A DNA stretch of 64,000 bases, taken from the NCBI GenBank assembly GCA_019671135.1, contig JAHRHY010000021.1, positions 372,001-436,000 of the forward strand, in the 5' to 3' direction. The stretch comes from Linnemannia hyalina. Lineage: Eukaryota > Mortierellomycota > Mortierellomycetes > Mortierellales > Mortierellaceae. Below are positions 42,694-55,618 of this stretch, one piece after another (positions within the stretch are counted from its first letter, which is position 1; each line of letters starts with the position of its first letter). Position numbers and translations under genes: made by a program. The notes beneath the pieces were generated by a model. The model saw nothing but the letters and a program-made list of their open reading frames with translations, ran no database searches and had not been told where the DNA came from.

Positions 42694-45600
42694 ATGGTCA
42701 TCTTCCCAGCCCCCAACCCGCTGCCTCCTCTCCCTCCACCATCTCCCTCTACTTCTTCCTCTTCTTTACCTTTACCCTTGTCTTCCACTTCCACTTCCAC
42801 TTCTTCGTCAACCTCCTCTGATAATCCTCCGTCGCCCTCCCTCTCACCTTCCTTCCTTTCCTCTTCTTCCTTCCATCCCTTTTCCCATTCAAGTCCCATC
42901 CCACCATCACAAGACTCCCCTTCCCGCCACTCCTCTTCTTCCTCCTGCGTCTCCTCCATCACCCTCTCTATCTTTACCTCCCCTTCGCCACCAGACCTTG
43001 TCCTCCTCTATTCCACCCCGCCTTTATTCTACACAACATCCACGGTATCTGCCTCAGCATCCGCATCCACATCCTGTCTTCCTTCATTATCTCATTCTGC
43101 CTCCCCTTTCGCTCTTCCCGCCAACAACAGACTCTCGACATCATCTTCATTCCCCTCTGTCCTACCCGCACCCACCCCATTCCACAAACACACGAACCAA
43201 CATCATTCTCACCTCTATCCTCCTCAAACTGCTACCTCAGCGACAACATCAACGAACTACGGCGGAAACCCAGGTGCATTCTTCAGCGTACGTAACGTCA
43301 ACGTAGATAGCAATGAGCTCCTTTCCCATCTATCCTCTTCTTCACACCAGACCCAAACCCAGGTCTACACACATCATCATCTCCTCGACAGTGGAAGCGC
43401 AAGTGCCACCGGCAGTGGAAGTGGATATGATCGACATAACCAAACACGTCGTCATCTGCAGGAACTTGCTCAGGAGCAGTACCGTCAGAACCATCAAGGT
43501 TTTGTCAACGACTCTGACACCGACGACGACAACAACGAGGACAAAGACAGCAACCAAATAGAAGAGGAAGAGCTCGACGAGGCACAGTATCGGTTTGAGG
43601 CTCTACAGGAACCGTTCACCCAGACTGAATATTATCGTCACTGTCATAAAGGGAGACGATCTGGTCGTGACCCCATACCAGCTCCCTCTCAACGACAACA
43701 ACAATACAAACAGCGACCAGCAACAGTCGACGACAGCTCAGCAGCTCCACAGCAACAACAATCTCAGCAGACACAGCCACAGGAGCAAGAGCACCAGCTG
43801 CAGCAACGAGAGCAAGGTCAACGGCGCACAGGAGCATCCACTCGTCACCAACTTGCCCCTCTTCTCATTCCCCCTCCTACCCTTCCTATCTCTACTACTT
43901 CACATCCGCATTCAACCCAGTCGACTTCTGTTCCAACTATCACAAAGACCAAGAAGAAGACTCGTGTCCCCTCCAACCGCTCCCTCGGCTACTTTTCGAG
44001 GATAATCAAACGACTCTCTCGACTCGGCTGCACCTGTGCTCCTTCCTCCACAAAATATCCAACTTGCATCAACAAGAGTGATATTGATGGTGTTCCTACA
44101 GTGTTCCAAACGTCTGTTCACTTTCCCTCCCAACTGACTGTTCATTCCATACCATCCAGTCTCTCAACAGACCTCTCTGGTTCCATCCCATCGATCTACC
44201 GTAACCGCCCTCAGCATCCAGGGTCTAAGCGCCGACGCCAGAAGAAAGCTGCCGCCTCTGCTGCTGCAGCTACCTCTACTGGCACCAGTGTTCGTCCAAT
44301 TAAAATCAAGGCCAAGAATACTGCTCCTTCCCGACGAGACAAAGGGAAACAACGAGCAAAGTCGCGTTCAAGAGCGGGATCCCTGCTAGATGTAGACGAA
44401 TCTAGAGGACGATATCCTTCTACTCAACGACACCAACACCAACATCAACCTCAACCACACCAGAGTTCCCTTTCCCTCTCGACCATCCATACCTGGTGTC
44501 CCTATTGCTACAAGACTGTCCCCAGCCAGGATCAGTCTGACCATCATTATCGCCACCACTTTTACAACCTCATCTCGCCTACGCGCGCCCCTCTCAGAAT
44601 AGAATCCGACTCTTCTTCTCGTTCGAGTTCGCGTTCGTTTCGGTCGCATCGTCCTCGATCATTGTCTCCTTATCCCCATCCTCCCACCTCCCCACATCAA
44701 CAGCGACAACAAAGACAGCGACACCGGTCAGCATCAGTGGACACGGCTCGATCGTCTATCCTCTCGCTGTCTAGTGAAGAGTCGTACCTGTCGTCGGATA
44801 TCGAGGTCACCCCCAACACCCTGTTTACATTTGTGCATCCATTACCCCATCAACAAGTACAAACAGCAACAACAACAGCGACAACAACGAGTGGTACCGC
44901 TCCTTTTCCCGCATTCGCCGCATTAACACCGACAACAACAACGACGACGGGAGTAGTAAGAAAAACCTTATCTGCCACCACTGCCATTATTGCTGCTGAC
45001 ACCGAATCGACATTTCCAAACCTTCCGCATAAAAAGAAACTCTCCCTTACCCTTTCTGCTTCTACTCCCACTTCCTCTTCTGTTTCCTCTTCTTCTTCTT
45101 CGTCTTCTTCTTCGCGTATCCCTTCTTCTCCATCGCCATACCCACCTCAGCACCCTGCCCCTCTTCCCCCTCACCCTCACCCCGAGCTTGTAGTCTTTGC
45201 GTCCACGCCTACTGTCTCTTCGGCCTCATCCTCCTCCCCTGCGTCGTCTTCTTCGTCGTCAGCTGTTGTTGTTGTTCGAAGGTCAAACAGTGCTCGTGCC
45301 CCTCAGCGACCCCACCAACCTCAGGAGTCCAAGCTCGAAGTCACTGGAAATCGATTTTTATTCGTCGGTGCACAAATCGATACACCAGCAGAACAAGCCT
45401 TGTCGACTCTTTCTCCTGCTGCTGTCTCGACCATTGCAGCATCCTCTCCTCTTTCTTCTTCTTCACCTCCTTCTTCGCCTATTGTCAACCTCCCGGTCAA
45501 GGAGACTCCTCTTCCCTCACTCCCTTCCAAACAACCTCCAACCACCACCACCACCAAAAGGAGACCTCTATCCTGGGCATTCCCCTCTCCTTCTTCTTTC

Positions 45601-48600
45601 ACATTCACCCACCCCTTTAAGAACAAACAAAAAGACAAACACAGCTCCACCAGCAATCCACAGCAGAGCACAACAACCACAACCAATTTCCCAACTGGCT
45701 CACAACAACAACAACAGTCAGTCTCTGTCTTTGGATCAGCCCCTCTCTCTCTTTCGACACCTTGTCCACCTCCACCACTTTTCATCCAATTCGTGAGAGG
45801 CTTGGAGACCCATCCTTGGTTCTCTGATCCCTCGGCCACGGACAGGGACGTCAACATACGGGACATTTACCCTCGCTTTGGCAGCGGAGGCGGAGGAGCC
45901 AGCGGAGGGATTACAGGAGGGAGAGGCGGTCTCAGCAATAGCCATCATCCCAAGGGTGCCTCGTTTGACGATCCAACCGTCTTTGCATCTCCTGGTTCGG
46001 CCAAGAGGAGGTCGTGGACGACAATTTTTCCCTTTCGGAGTAGACGATCCTCCATGCCTGCTGCCACTCTCTCAGCAAGGTCCGCTCCCTCTGCTAGTGC
46101 GACCATCATCCCAACGTCGCCTTCGACCTCGGCCGTCCACCAGCACCCCAACTATCACAACCATCATCGCTACCAATCTCAGCAATTATACCCAGCTCCT
46201 CATCCACAACAACTATCTCAGCAACAGGATCAACCTCAAAAGAAGCGATCGACCTTTAAGCGATTTTCTGCCCCTACACCAGCACGAAAGATGGAGGTGT
46301 TGACGATACAACAGCAAGAGGCGTTGCTGCCGGCCGTGCCTTCGACCACAGGTGGCCATTACCCCTCTGCATTGGAAGGAACAGGCCATCAGCAGGTCAT
46401 TGGCAGCACTTGTAGAGGCAGGGGCAGAGTCGTTTATGACCCCAACAAGCCTTTACCCGCCATTGTTGCAGAGGGGGAGAGCGACGAGGACGATGGCCAC
46501 AGCAGCAACATCAACAACAGACCCGCATCAAATGAACCCGCGGTGCATTCTTCCCAGGGGCAGTCACGCCTCCCACCTGTCCCTCCTGCCATCGTTTTAC
46601 CGACACTTTCGTTACCCGCTGCACCGACCCCATCCTCCTCCTCGAAGCAACCAACCTCCTCTCCTACCGCGTCCTTACCAGTCGTGGCAGAGGGATGGCC
46701 TCATCAACAGCAGCAGCAGCAGCAGCAACCTGCGGCAGTGGTGAAGAAACACCAGCGACGCATGTCCTTCTTGCCCTCGTCCCTTATGACCTCGAACCTT
46801 GCCAAATTTATCAGCGGCAATGGTAGCAATAATAACACCAACAACAACTCCCAGACGGCTACTTCTCCGTCGACTGGATCATCTACCGGAGGACTAACTC
46901 TAACATCATCTTCGAATGCTGCTGCAGCAGGAGGAGGGGCAAATCCAGTTGGTGGAGGTCAAGCCCATGGCCAAGGGGGCATGGGAGGAAGAGATGCAGT
47001 AGGAGGAGGGGTAACAACCAATTTGAATCCCACCTCTCTATGGTCTTCTTCTCGGTCGCCCGGACCCGGGGAGGGAGAATTGTTTCAGGTCGATGGCATT
47101 CTCCATCACGGCAGGAATCCTCTTAACAACACCATCACCAGTGCTACTAGCACTGCTGGTGCGACGAATACGGCATTGACGATCGAGCAGTTCAAGTGGA
47201 GCATGATCTGTTGTTGTAACGAGATCAAGACTCGAGGTAACGAAATAACGCAGCGAACCAGCGATGATACGATGGAGAGAGAAAGGGTAGCAGTAGTGGA
47301 AGTTGCATATACCTTTTATGATTTTTACTTCCCATCCCTTTTTCCCATTTCTCTGCTTTTTTTCCCTTTTCCCTCCCTATGCGCCTACCCCCTTTTTTTT
47401 GCTTTTTCTTTTTATCGGTGTCCTCGCAATCCATGCGATCCATGCATGCATGCTAAAATAATGATGTTTTGTATGGACTGGACCCCTCTTCCCAATCCAA
47501 TCCAGTCCAGTCCCATGTCCCCTTCGTCGCATGGAGATTGCGTGGGCATGGCATACATCGACTTTTTTTTTATATTTGCATTTGTTTATTTTCCCGACAC
47601 AGTGAATTGAACCAATCCAAACATCGATCCATCCATGTTCCTGCAAAACTAATTTTTTTTTCATCTCTCTTCTGTCTTCGTGATTGCTATACATACATGC
47701 ACATATCACACAGTGTTCAAGCAGCAACAGCAGCAACGACTGGGCTCACTGCAGGACGATGCCCCTCATGCACCACCATCCTTGGGCCAGAAACCATTTC
47801 CCGACTCCCATAACCCCTATTCAGGTGCTGCTGCATTACCACCAACGGCCTCGAGTAACAAAAAGGCGGACAAGAACAAGTCACGGTCATCGAACGGCAA
47901 TGGTGGCAACAACGGCGGTAACAATTCGGGCAGTGGAAGCGGACACCTCTCGTCGGCAAACAACTCGTACAATATCGCAGCGGCTATCGAACAAGCAGCT
48001 CAGGAATCTCGTGCGACTTTGCAGGCGCTGTTGATGGTCATGACGTCGTCGTCATCGTCGATGGGGATGGAAAAGGACCGCGATGGCTTGGATCCCACAG
48101 TTCTCACGAGTAATGTCCAGGCTTATCGTGGTTCGAATGCAACCTCAGGATCTCAATCGCAGAACCAGTCGCTGTTGTCGTTGATCGCTACTGGTGGAGG
48201 AGTATCCATGTCGGCAACAGGAGCAGCGCCACCTATGCGATCCCACTCCAGTCACCACCTCTCTCGCTACTCTTCCCACTCAGTCTTGTTGACGGGTCCT
48301 ACGACCACCCCAGGAGGACAGCCGTCTACAGGTGGCGCGCCGACGACTCCTCTGCGGAACAACAAGCCGCAGTCAGGAATGGCCAACTCCTATGCGCAAG
48401 CGACCAACGCCATCCTGAATCCGCTCTCGTTACAGGACCTGGCATTGTTGTTGGCGTATTTGCTGTCGATTGCTCCGGAGCAGTGGATCCCTTGGCATTT
48501 GTACGACTTTTTTGTTCGACCGCAAGGAAGGAGTTACAAGGACTTGATCGAGATGATGCCGACGCACAGTCAACGGATCTTGAAGGCCTTGTTGGAGACG

Positions 48601-50820
48601 GTCGAGGCACTTATCGACTATGCGACTGTCGCTGGACTCCAGTATCAGAGGACTCTTTCTCATCAGCAGCAACAGCAGAGCGGACCTGCAGGGAAGCAAC
48701 CGACATTGGCGCACTTGCGGTCTAGGAGCGAAGTCGATCCTGGACACAGTCGTAACAATGGAGGATATGGTGTTGGCGCGAACCCCATGCTGAGGTCTGC
48801 AGGATCTTCGATGCTCAGTCTTGCCAAGGCCCTTACGATTCTGGAGCCGCCCTTCTCCGCTCAGGAACTGCAGCAACTCCAACAACAGCAACAACAGCAG
48901 CAGATGAAACAGCAACAGACGGGTTTGCACCCTGCAGCGCGTGGTGGTGATACGGTGCATCAGGAGATTGCATTGCGGGGTCGGAAACGACGTGTGATTC
49001 TGGACAGTCTTTCAGGATTGGTCTTTCGACCACGGGCGAATGAGTCTCACCGTGGAGATGGTGGTGCTGTGGGGGCGATGGGGGTCTTGATCGAGTCGCC
49101 TACCGAAGGTGGAGGTGGTGGACTTTTGTCGCCGGAAGAGAAGAGTAATGGGGGGAAGGGCAAGGCGATGCGGAGGAGGAGCTTCTTGGGCGCCGCTACG
49201 AGTATCACGCCTTCCGGGTCGTCAGCAGCAGCTGCTGGAGGACTTTCACCGGCGGCTGTGGCGTTGCAGCTTCAGATGTCTGAACGTGAACGTGAGGCGA
49301 GTCATTTGGCGTTTGATAACTTGGTGTCTGCGTTCGAGACTGAGTTTGTTCGTTCTTTGCCATCTTTCGTCGCAGGATCTGGAACTGGCGCCAAGGCGTC
49401 GGCTACTACCACAGTGGGAGGAGTCGAAGCGGGTACAGAGTCTCAGGATGAGCTGCCAAACGTGACATTGCCGCAGAGTCTCGCAGCTGCCGGAAGTGTT
49501 GCCAGGATCCGGTCGTCTGACGGCGTTGCTGTTGTTCCTGGGCAAGGAATTGATCGATCTTTCACGTCGCCGTCGACATTGCGGCAACAGCAGTCCTCTC
49601 CACGACAGGCGAGGTCATTACCGACGGCAGTCTCGGCACCCACGGATCTAGCAGTACGGTCCTTATCGTTGCCGCCCTGGCGCAAGACGCATCATTCTGC
49701 GTTACAGCTTGGACAGCACCCCCCTCCCTCTCCTGTCAGTCCCAGCGTTGCTAGTGCAGCGAGGCAGGAGTGGTTGCCACAGTATGCGTTCCAATCCCAG
49801 TCATCATCACAACAGCAGCAGCAGCAGCTTCCCCCTCTCCCACCGCAGTCATCAGCAACAGCAGTAACGGGAACGGGAGTAGGACTGGGACCAGTGCCAT
49901 TGAACACGGCTCTGACAGTCTCAACGAACAGTATTGTGAAGAGTCCGTCAGAAGAGCTGACAGAGACGTTGCAAAAGCAACCGCCGGTGGTCGAACCAGC
50001 CCCGGTGTCGGCTTCGGGATCGACAACTACCTTGCCTGCGGTTGTTCAGTCGCTTGCCATTGCGGGAGCTCCTGTGTCTGTAAGGACCCTTGGGCCTAGA
50101 TCAGGATCTGTCGTTGCTTCCGAGAAGGCGCCTGGCGATCTTGATGCTGAGCAGGAGACTGTCGAAGTGCGTCCCCGAGGCGGGGTTGTCAGACCTATAA
50201 CCGGCCCTGCTGTTGTCACACCAGCACCTGCGACGCTACCAAGAAGAACATCCCAACGCTCATCAACCCGCAAGACCCGTCCCATGTCCCTCGACAATGG
50301 CCAGGACTCCGCCTCTTTGAGCAGCTCCAAACTACTTCGGACGAGGACATTATCAGGAACGATCTCGTCGACTTGGACGGAATGGAAGGACCACTTGCTG
50401 GTCCTTGAGGAGGAGGAATATGTCATTGAGGATTCCTCCGAGTCGCCTTCGATCTCTTCTGTCACTTCGGATTCTGAGGGTTCTCTTCTTTCGGATTCTG
50501 AGGATGAAGTGTCTGAGGGTGGGAAGGGAAGTGGTGGTCATGATAATGAACATGGACATGAACATGATGATCATGCTGGTGATGGGTCTAGACGGAGGAA
50601 GGAGAAGAGGCAGGAGAGGCGGAGGCAAAAAGAAAGGCAAGAAGATGCTACGCCTGCCGCTGCGGGAGGAGGCGAGGATGGGAGAAGAACGAACAAGTCT
50701 AGTGGGACATTTGGGGATTTGAGGGCTTTGGCAGCCGCGATTGCGGCCAGTCAACAGCGTCAGCAGCAACAGACGCAGCAGCAACGAGCTGGTGGTTCTG
50801 GTGCTGGAGGAGTTGTTTAA
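42694..50820 (+). CDS. Very long low-complexity protein, tentatively Msb1/Mug8-like
   Basis: Two exons, 42694-47236 and 47714-50820 (477-base GT-AG intron); the join preserves phase and gives 7,650 bases, 2,549 residues. The second frame has no upstream ATG, which supports splicing. Most of the protein is Ser/Pro/Gln/Thr-rich and likely disordered. A C2H2-like CPYC...HHYRHH lies near residue 605. Two conserved-looking parts stand out: EQFKWSMICCCNEIKTRG (~1497-1514), and LQDLALLLAYLLSIAPEQWIPWHLYDFF..., followed by ILKALLETVEALIDYATVAGL (~1745-1810). The latter resembles the RhoGAP-like fold of the Msb1/Mug8 family, which acts in polarised growth. The C-terminus is acidic then Gln-rich. The family call is tentative. 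Confidence 0.5.
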
Positions 50821-51269
50821 TCCTATTTATTAATACTTTAAACATCAAAACTTTTTAATAATATGCATAATTTTTCTCTGTCAGAAGCGCTTGGATGGTG
50901 GTGCTTGTTGAAGGAAAAAGAAAAGGAGCGAAGTGGTGAAGGACGGTACACGAACGCGTTTACTATTCGCTTTTTTTTTTCCAAGTCGCAAATCCAGTTG
51001 GGACAAAATCCCAATTATCTTTGAGTGCATGGCAGTCACAAATGTAAACAAATCAATGGTTAAAAAAAAAAGAAAAGAAAGGACCTTGACATAACCAACC
51101 TGCACCGCGCTCTTCTTTTCTTTTGTTAATTCCTCGGACAACGAACCTAAGCATCACACCTTTCTGACATTCGCCCAAGTTGACCCTCAAGAAGAGCAGT
51201 TGCCTTACCCGACACACACAGACCATACAACGGACATTCAGAGACACCTACCCACCCACATAAAGAACC
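50821..51269. other. Intergenic between the large gene and IPI1
   Basis: Contains the 3' end of the large gene and the IPI1 promoter or leader (pyrimidine- and CA-rich from 51100). No other feature was seen. Confidence 0.4.
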
Positions 51270-54200
51270 ATGCCAAAGTCGAGTAGTAAACGCAAGAAGG
51301 AGAAGAATGCTGACTTTAAGGTACCCGCCGACCCACCATTACCACCACCACGACACCCAGAACAAACGAACCTCATTTTCACTGTTTACTGGCTGTTGTA
51401 ATGGTCTATTAATGGTGTGTGTACGTTTTTTTTTGTCGAATAGAAAACGAAGCTGAAGGTGGGAAAGAAGAAGGCGGTGGCGGACAGTTTCACGGATACG
51501 TCTTTCAAGTCCAAAGGTACCACTCCAAACCCCAACACTCAACATCCTAACATCGGCCTCTTCGCATGTCTCGCTGCCCAATCTCCACTGAATCTATACC
51601 TAACCCCACTCTTCTTTATCACCATACGCAATGAACAGCCATCTCGCTGCCTAGTCAGTCGATCAGCCACGACAAGACGGCGCTGTTGACGAACGCAAGG
51701 AATGTGACCTTTGTGGAGCTGATGACTCAATTGAAGCATTATAGTCCAGGAACCAGGAAGGATGCGTTGTTGGGATTGAGGGATCTTTTCCACCGACACC
51801 CGCATTTGTTGCCGCTTCATTTGGGTGTGCTCGTTAATTCTATTGTTCGTTTGTTGATCGACGACGTAAGTGTCTCCTTTCTACAATTTCTGGATCCAGG
51901 GGGAGGGGGGCTGTTGGGCGTTGTGGTTATCATTCTTTCGTGGCAATGTTGATCGGACGTCCCAAGCTAAACTTTATCCGTTTCTTTACCTTCTCTTTTT
52001 TATATGATAGTCGCCTGTGGTCAGGAAGGCGTTGCAGAACTTTTTGGGCGAATTCATTCCGATGCTGCATGCGCGCGATATCCACCCGTTCTTGCCGCTG
52101 TTGATCGTTTATACCTGCTCGGCCATGACTCATATCCTGGACGATATTCGGGAAGATGCGCTCAAGTTTATGGATCTCTGGGTTGCTGCTGGTGGGCAGG
52201 TTGTCGTCAATGGGTTCTGGGATAAGGTACTTTGTCACTCCTTAGGTGCATATGCCCAGTGTTTTTTGCTTTGGACGATTCTTTTTTTTTTTCAGTAGGA
52301 CACCCAATGGCTTACGACGAAATATTTTCATTTTTTGATGAACGTTGTGTGTGTATAGATTATTCCAAACTATGTGTCAATGTTGACGTCGGACTCGAAC
52401 GCGTCAACCAGCTCGAAGAACGCCAGCGCAATGTCATTCACGGCCTCGGCCAACAGCGGGATGGCCACTCCTTCATCATCCAACAGTGGATCTTCAGGAG
52501 TCGTGGCGAGCGCAAGTGCAGGAAAAAACGCCCCCGGATCCATGAAAGCAAAGTGCGATGTTCTGGAGAGTTTGGCGGGGTTCTTGCAGGAGGGTCTAGG
52601 TGGCGAGGGAGGTGACAAGGATCCATATTGGTTTTTGAGAAACTTTTTGGGGACTGCTCATGCTCGCAAGGCGTTCAATGCTGCACGGACTCAGCGTGGT
52701 GCTCATGAGGATCTCTCGAAGGGTAAAGGCGGCAAGAGCTCTAAGAAGCGCAAGGCGTCATCTTCTTTGGGAGCGTCCAAGAATGGTCGGTCTGTTCGCA
52801 AAAAGACGAATGGCGAGGATGAGGAGGAAAGTGACAGCGAGGACGACAGTGATGAGAGCGATTCGGACTCGGAGGATGAAGGATCGTCGGATACCGCGAC
52901 AGAGGATCATGCAGACAACCACAACGACAACCCAGAATCGCTTCATTTTGACTCATCACCCATCATCTCGTTCGGAAACTCTCACAGACACCATCAACCC
53001 CTGTCGACTTTCCCTATGCACCCCTCGGTGTCGCGTTCGTCGATGGCCCAGTCGATTTGGGGTAACCTGACTCGGGATGCAGCATCTGCAGGAGGACAGC
53101 AACAGGACTCCAACGCCCGCACCAGTATTGCCATCAAGGTTTTCCACCAACAAGGAGGCGCTAGTGCTTCAGGAGCCGGTGCCAACGCGGGAGTCAGCGG
53201 AAGTGGCAAGACCAGTGGCGATCAGATGGGAGGTGTCCAGGGCCGACTTTCTCAGATTAAGCCCCTGATTGCGACTCTGCACCCACTGTTGCTTTCGGTC
53301 TGGTTGGATACCGCACCAACAGTATTTTCATCGACAACGACCATCCATTCGAACCATTCGTTGACGGTTGTGCATTTGGTGTTGAGGATCTGGGGTATCT
53401 TGTGGAGGGCTGCTTTGGCTATTCCCAAGAAGAAGACTACTGCTGAGACGGATGAGGAGCGGGAGCAGGAGAGGGAGGAGGTTCGGTGGCTGGATGAGTT
53501 CTTGCAGAGTTTGTTGCGACATGTCTTGATTTACTTTCCCTTTGGCAAAGACACCGTAGGCATGATCGACTCCAAGGTAACTTATTTGCACCATTTTTTT
53601 TTTTTGGTTTTGTTTTGCGACATTTGCTTGACATTGCTTGGAAGGGATGTGAAATTGACAGTTATTTGCAAAATTTCCTGAACGAAAAAAAAATAGGTGT
53701 CGGTGTTGCTGCAGGAGATGAACACGACGTACTGTGAGCTGACATCATTATTCTTGTTGGGATCGGGAGTTGGACGGACACAACTCATGCGCAAGGAGCC
53801 ATCAGCAGTTGCCCCCTCGAACGACAAGAAGTCAAAACGTCAACAGGCCAAGGCGGATCTGAAGCTCAAGTCTTCCAAGCGACTCTCGAACAAAGACGCC
53901 AAGAAGCGACAGGTGGCCTCTGTTACTGCCTCTGCTGCAGCTGCAGCTGACTCTTCGGACTATGATAGTGAGGATGATGATGAAGAGTTTGCGGAACACG
54001 ATCGGGCTGTGGCTGCGGCTGCTGGAAACGGGAAGCAGGAGATGTTTGTGGCGGTTCAGGTTGTTACACCCCCTTGGGCAGACCAGGTTGTCGAGTTTGT
54101 GTTGGATACTCTTGGATGGTCTAACCCTGAGGACTCTGATTCAGATGATGAGGATGAGGACGAGGCCAAGGGCTTGTCGTCGGCGTTGACAGAGATGAGC

Positions 54201-55165
54201 GGCATGTCGACGGATTTCAAGTCTCAGCATCTGGTAGCGCTGCTCCCTACGCTGTGGACACTCCTGAATTGTCTGGAGACTAAGCGGCGGGAGTGGGTCT
54301 TTGAGGCGCTGATGGCTTTCTTTCACCAGGCACATGTTCAGAGCGGGTCTAAGCGGACGATCCTTCAGTTCTTGGCGCTCGTGATCAAGTTGCAGTCGCA
54401 CCCTCATTACACAGGATCGTTTACGATTAACGTGCCCGGAGCGCCGCGTCAGGGTGGTGGTGGAAGTAATCGGAAGGCGTTGTTGGGACTGGCAAAGAAG
54501 GATAGGAAGGAGCAGCAGGCTTCGATTCGGAAGCTGTCCAAGCTTTTGGAGACCAGTTTATTGAAGCTGCCCAAGCTGTTGTGGGATCTGGGCACGGAGC
54601 GGATCGAGACCAGTCAGACTGTGTTGGATCTGTTGGCGTGGGTCACCGTCATTGCGGGCGAGTCTTCTGCGTCGTCGTTAGAGGAAAAGGGAGGCGCGGC
54701 TACTACGGGAGCGTCGATTAAGGAGGCTGAGCGGGCACAGTTTGTCAAGACTTTGCAGAGTTATATGTCACTATTCTTCTGTGTCACTGTTGCGGCGCCC
54801 AAGGGAAGTGATGCGGCGACGAGGACAATTATGGGTCCGTTTGTGAAGCTCCCACCTGCGCTTCAGAGACGTGCGATTGAGATTGTGTTTTATTCGGGTG
54901 TTGAGCTGCCCTTGGAGGAGAGCGGTAAGAAAGTGAGGGGGAAGAAGGGTGAGCAGAAGCAACAGGTGCCTCTTCTCGCTGCCGTCAAGTCTTGCTGTCA
55001 AGGTAACTCATTTTTTTCATTATTTTTTTTGTTCGTTCTTGTCTCTGTTGAGTTGTGCTGCAGCTGTTGTATTAACGATTGAAAATGTTATTGTTTTTTT
55101 TTTTAGTGGGCGAACTTTCGGAGGAGACACGGTTATACATTCAGGAGACATTGCGGATCAATTAG
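51270..55165 (+). CDS. IPI1: Ipi1/TEX10, pre-rRNA processing (Rix1 complex) protein
   Basis: Seven predicted exons: 51270-51320, 51444-51516, 51639-51865, 52011-52226, 52359-53576, 53697-55002 and 55107-55165; total 3,150 bases, 1,049 residues. The N-terminus MPKSSSKRKKEKNADFK, KTKLKVGKKKAVADSFTDTSFKSK and ISLPSQSI, then NVTFVELMTQLKHYSPGTRKDALLGLRDL, is the Ipi1 signature. HEAT-like segments follow (SPVVRKALQNFLGEFIP). The length is like animal TEX10 and not the short yeast protein. Acidic Ser/Asp stretches occur near residues ~345-385 and ~680-700. Ipi1, with Rix1 and Ipi3, drives ITS2 processing and 60S maturation in the nucleus. It converges with IML2, 211 bases apart. Confidence 0.93.
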
Positions 55166-55376
55166 ACGACTCACTTTACCCCCCAACCCTCAACTGCATA
55201 AACTCATCTCACTTTTAAATAATCACAATTACATTTTTTTCATGTCAAGTTTTTACTTTTGCGTAGTTTGTTGTCGTCATTTGTTGCTGTTGTTGTGCTG
55301 TTTTGCAGTTTGCTGGTATGTTCATTTTGCCATCGTGGTATCCCTCCAATCTTCGTCTTTCCCTCTCTTCGGCTCG

Positions 55377-55563
55377 TCAAACATATTCCCCTTCGTGGTA
55401 GACCTCGATCGTAGGAAAGTCCTTGAAGTCCCTTGTCAACTTGGCCGTGCTCCTTGTCGGTGGCCCATACTCTCCTGAACCCCCAGACACCGTCCTGCTC
55501 ACCGACCCAGATCCTAGGCTCCTTTTCCTCTGCTGTTGTTGCTGCTGTTGCTGATGTTGCTGA

Positions 55564-55618
<55 letters not shown>

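Noticed and set aside
43342..50784. Antisense and alternate-frame ORFs of 60-200 codons inside the large low-complexity gene
   Set aside because: They are shadows created by repetitive codon use (poly-Gln, poly-Ser) in the sense gene.
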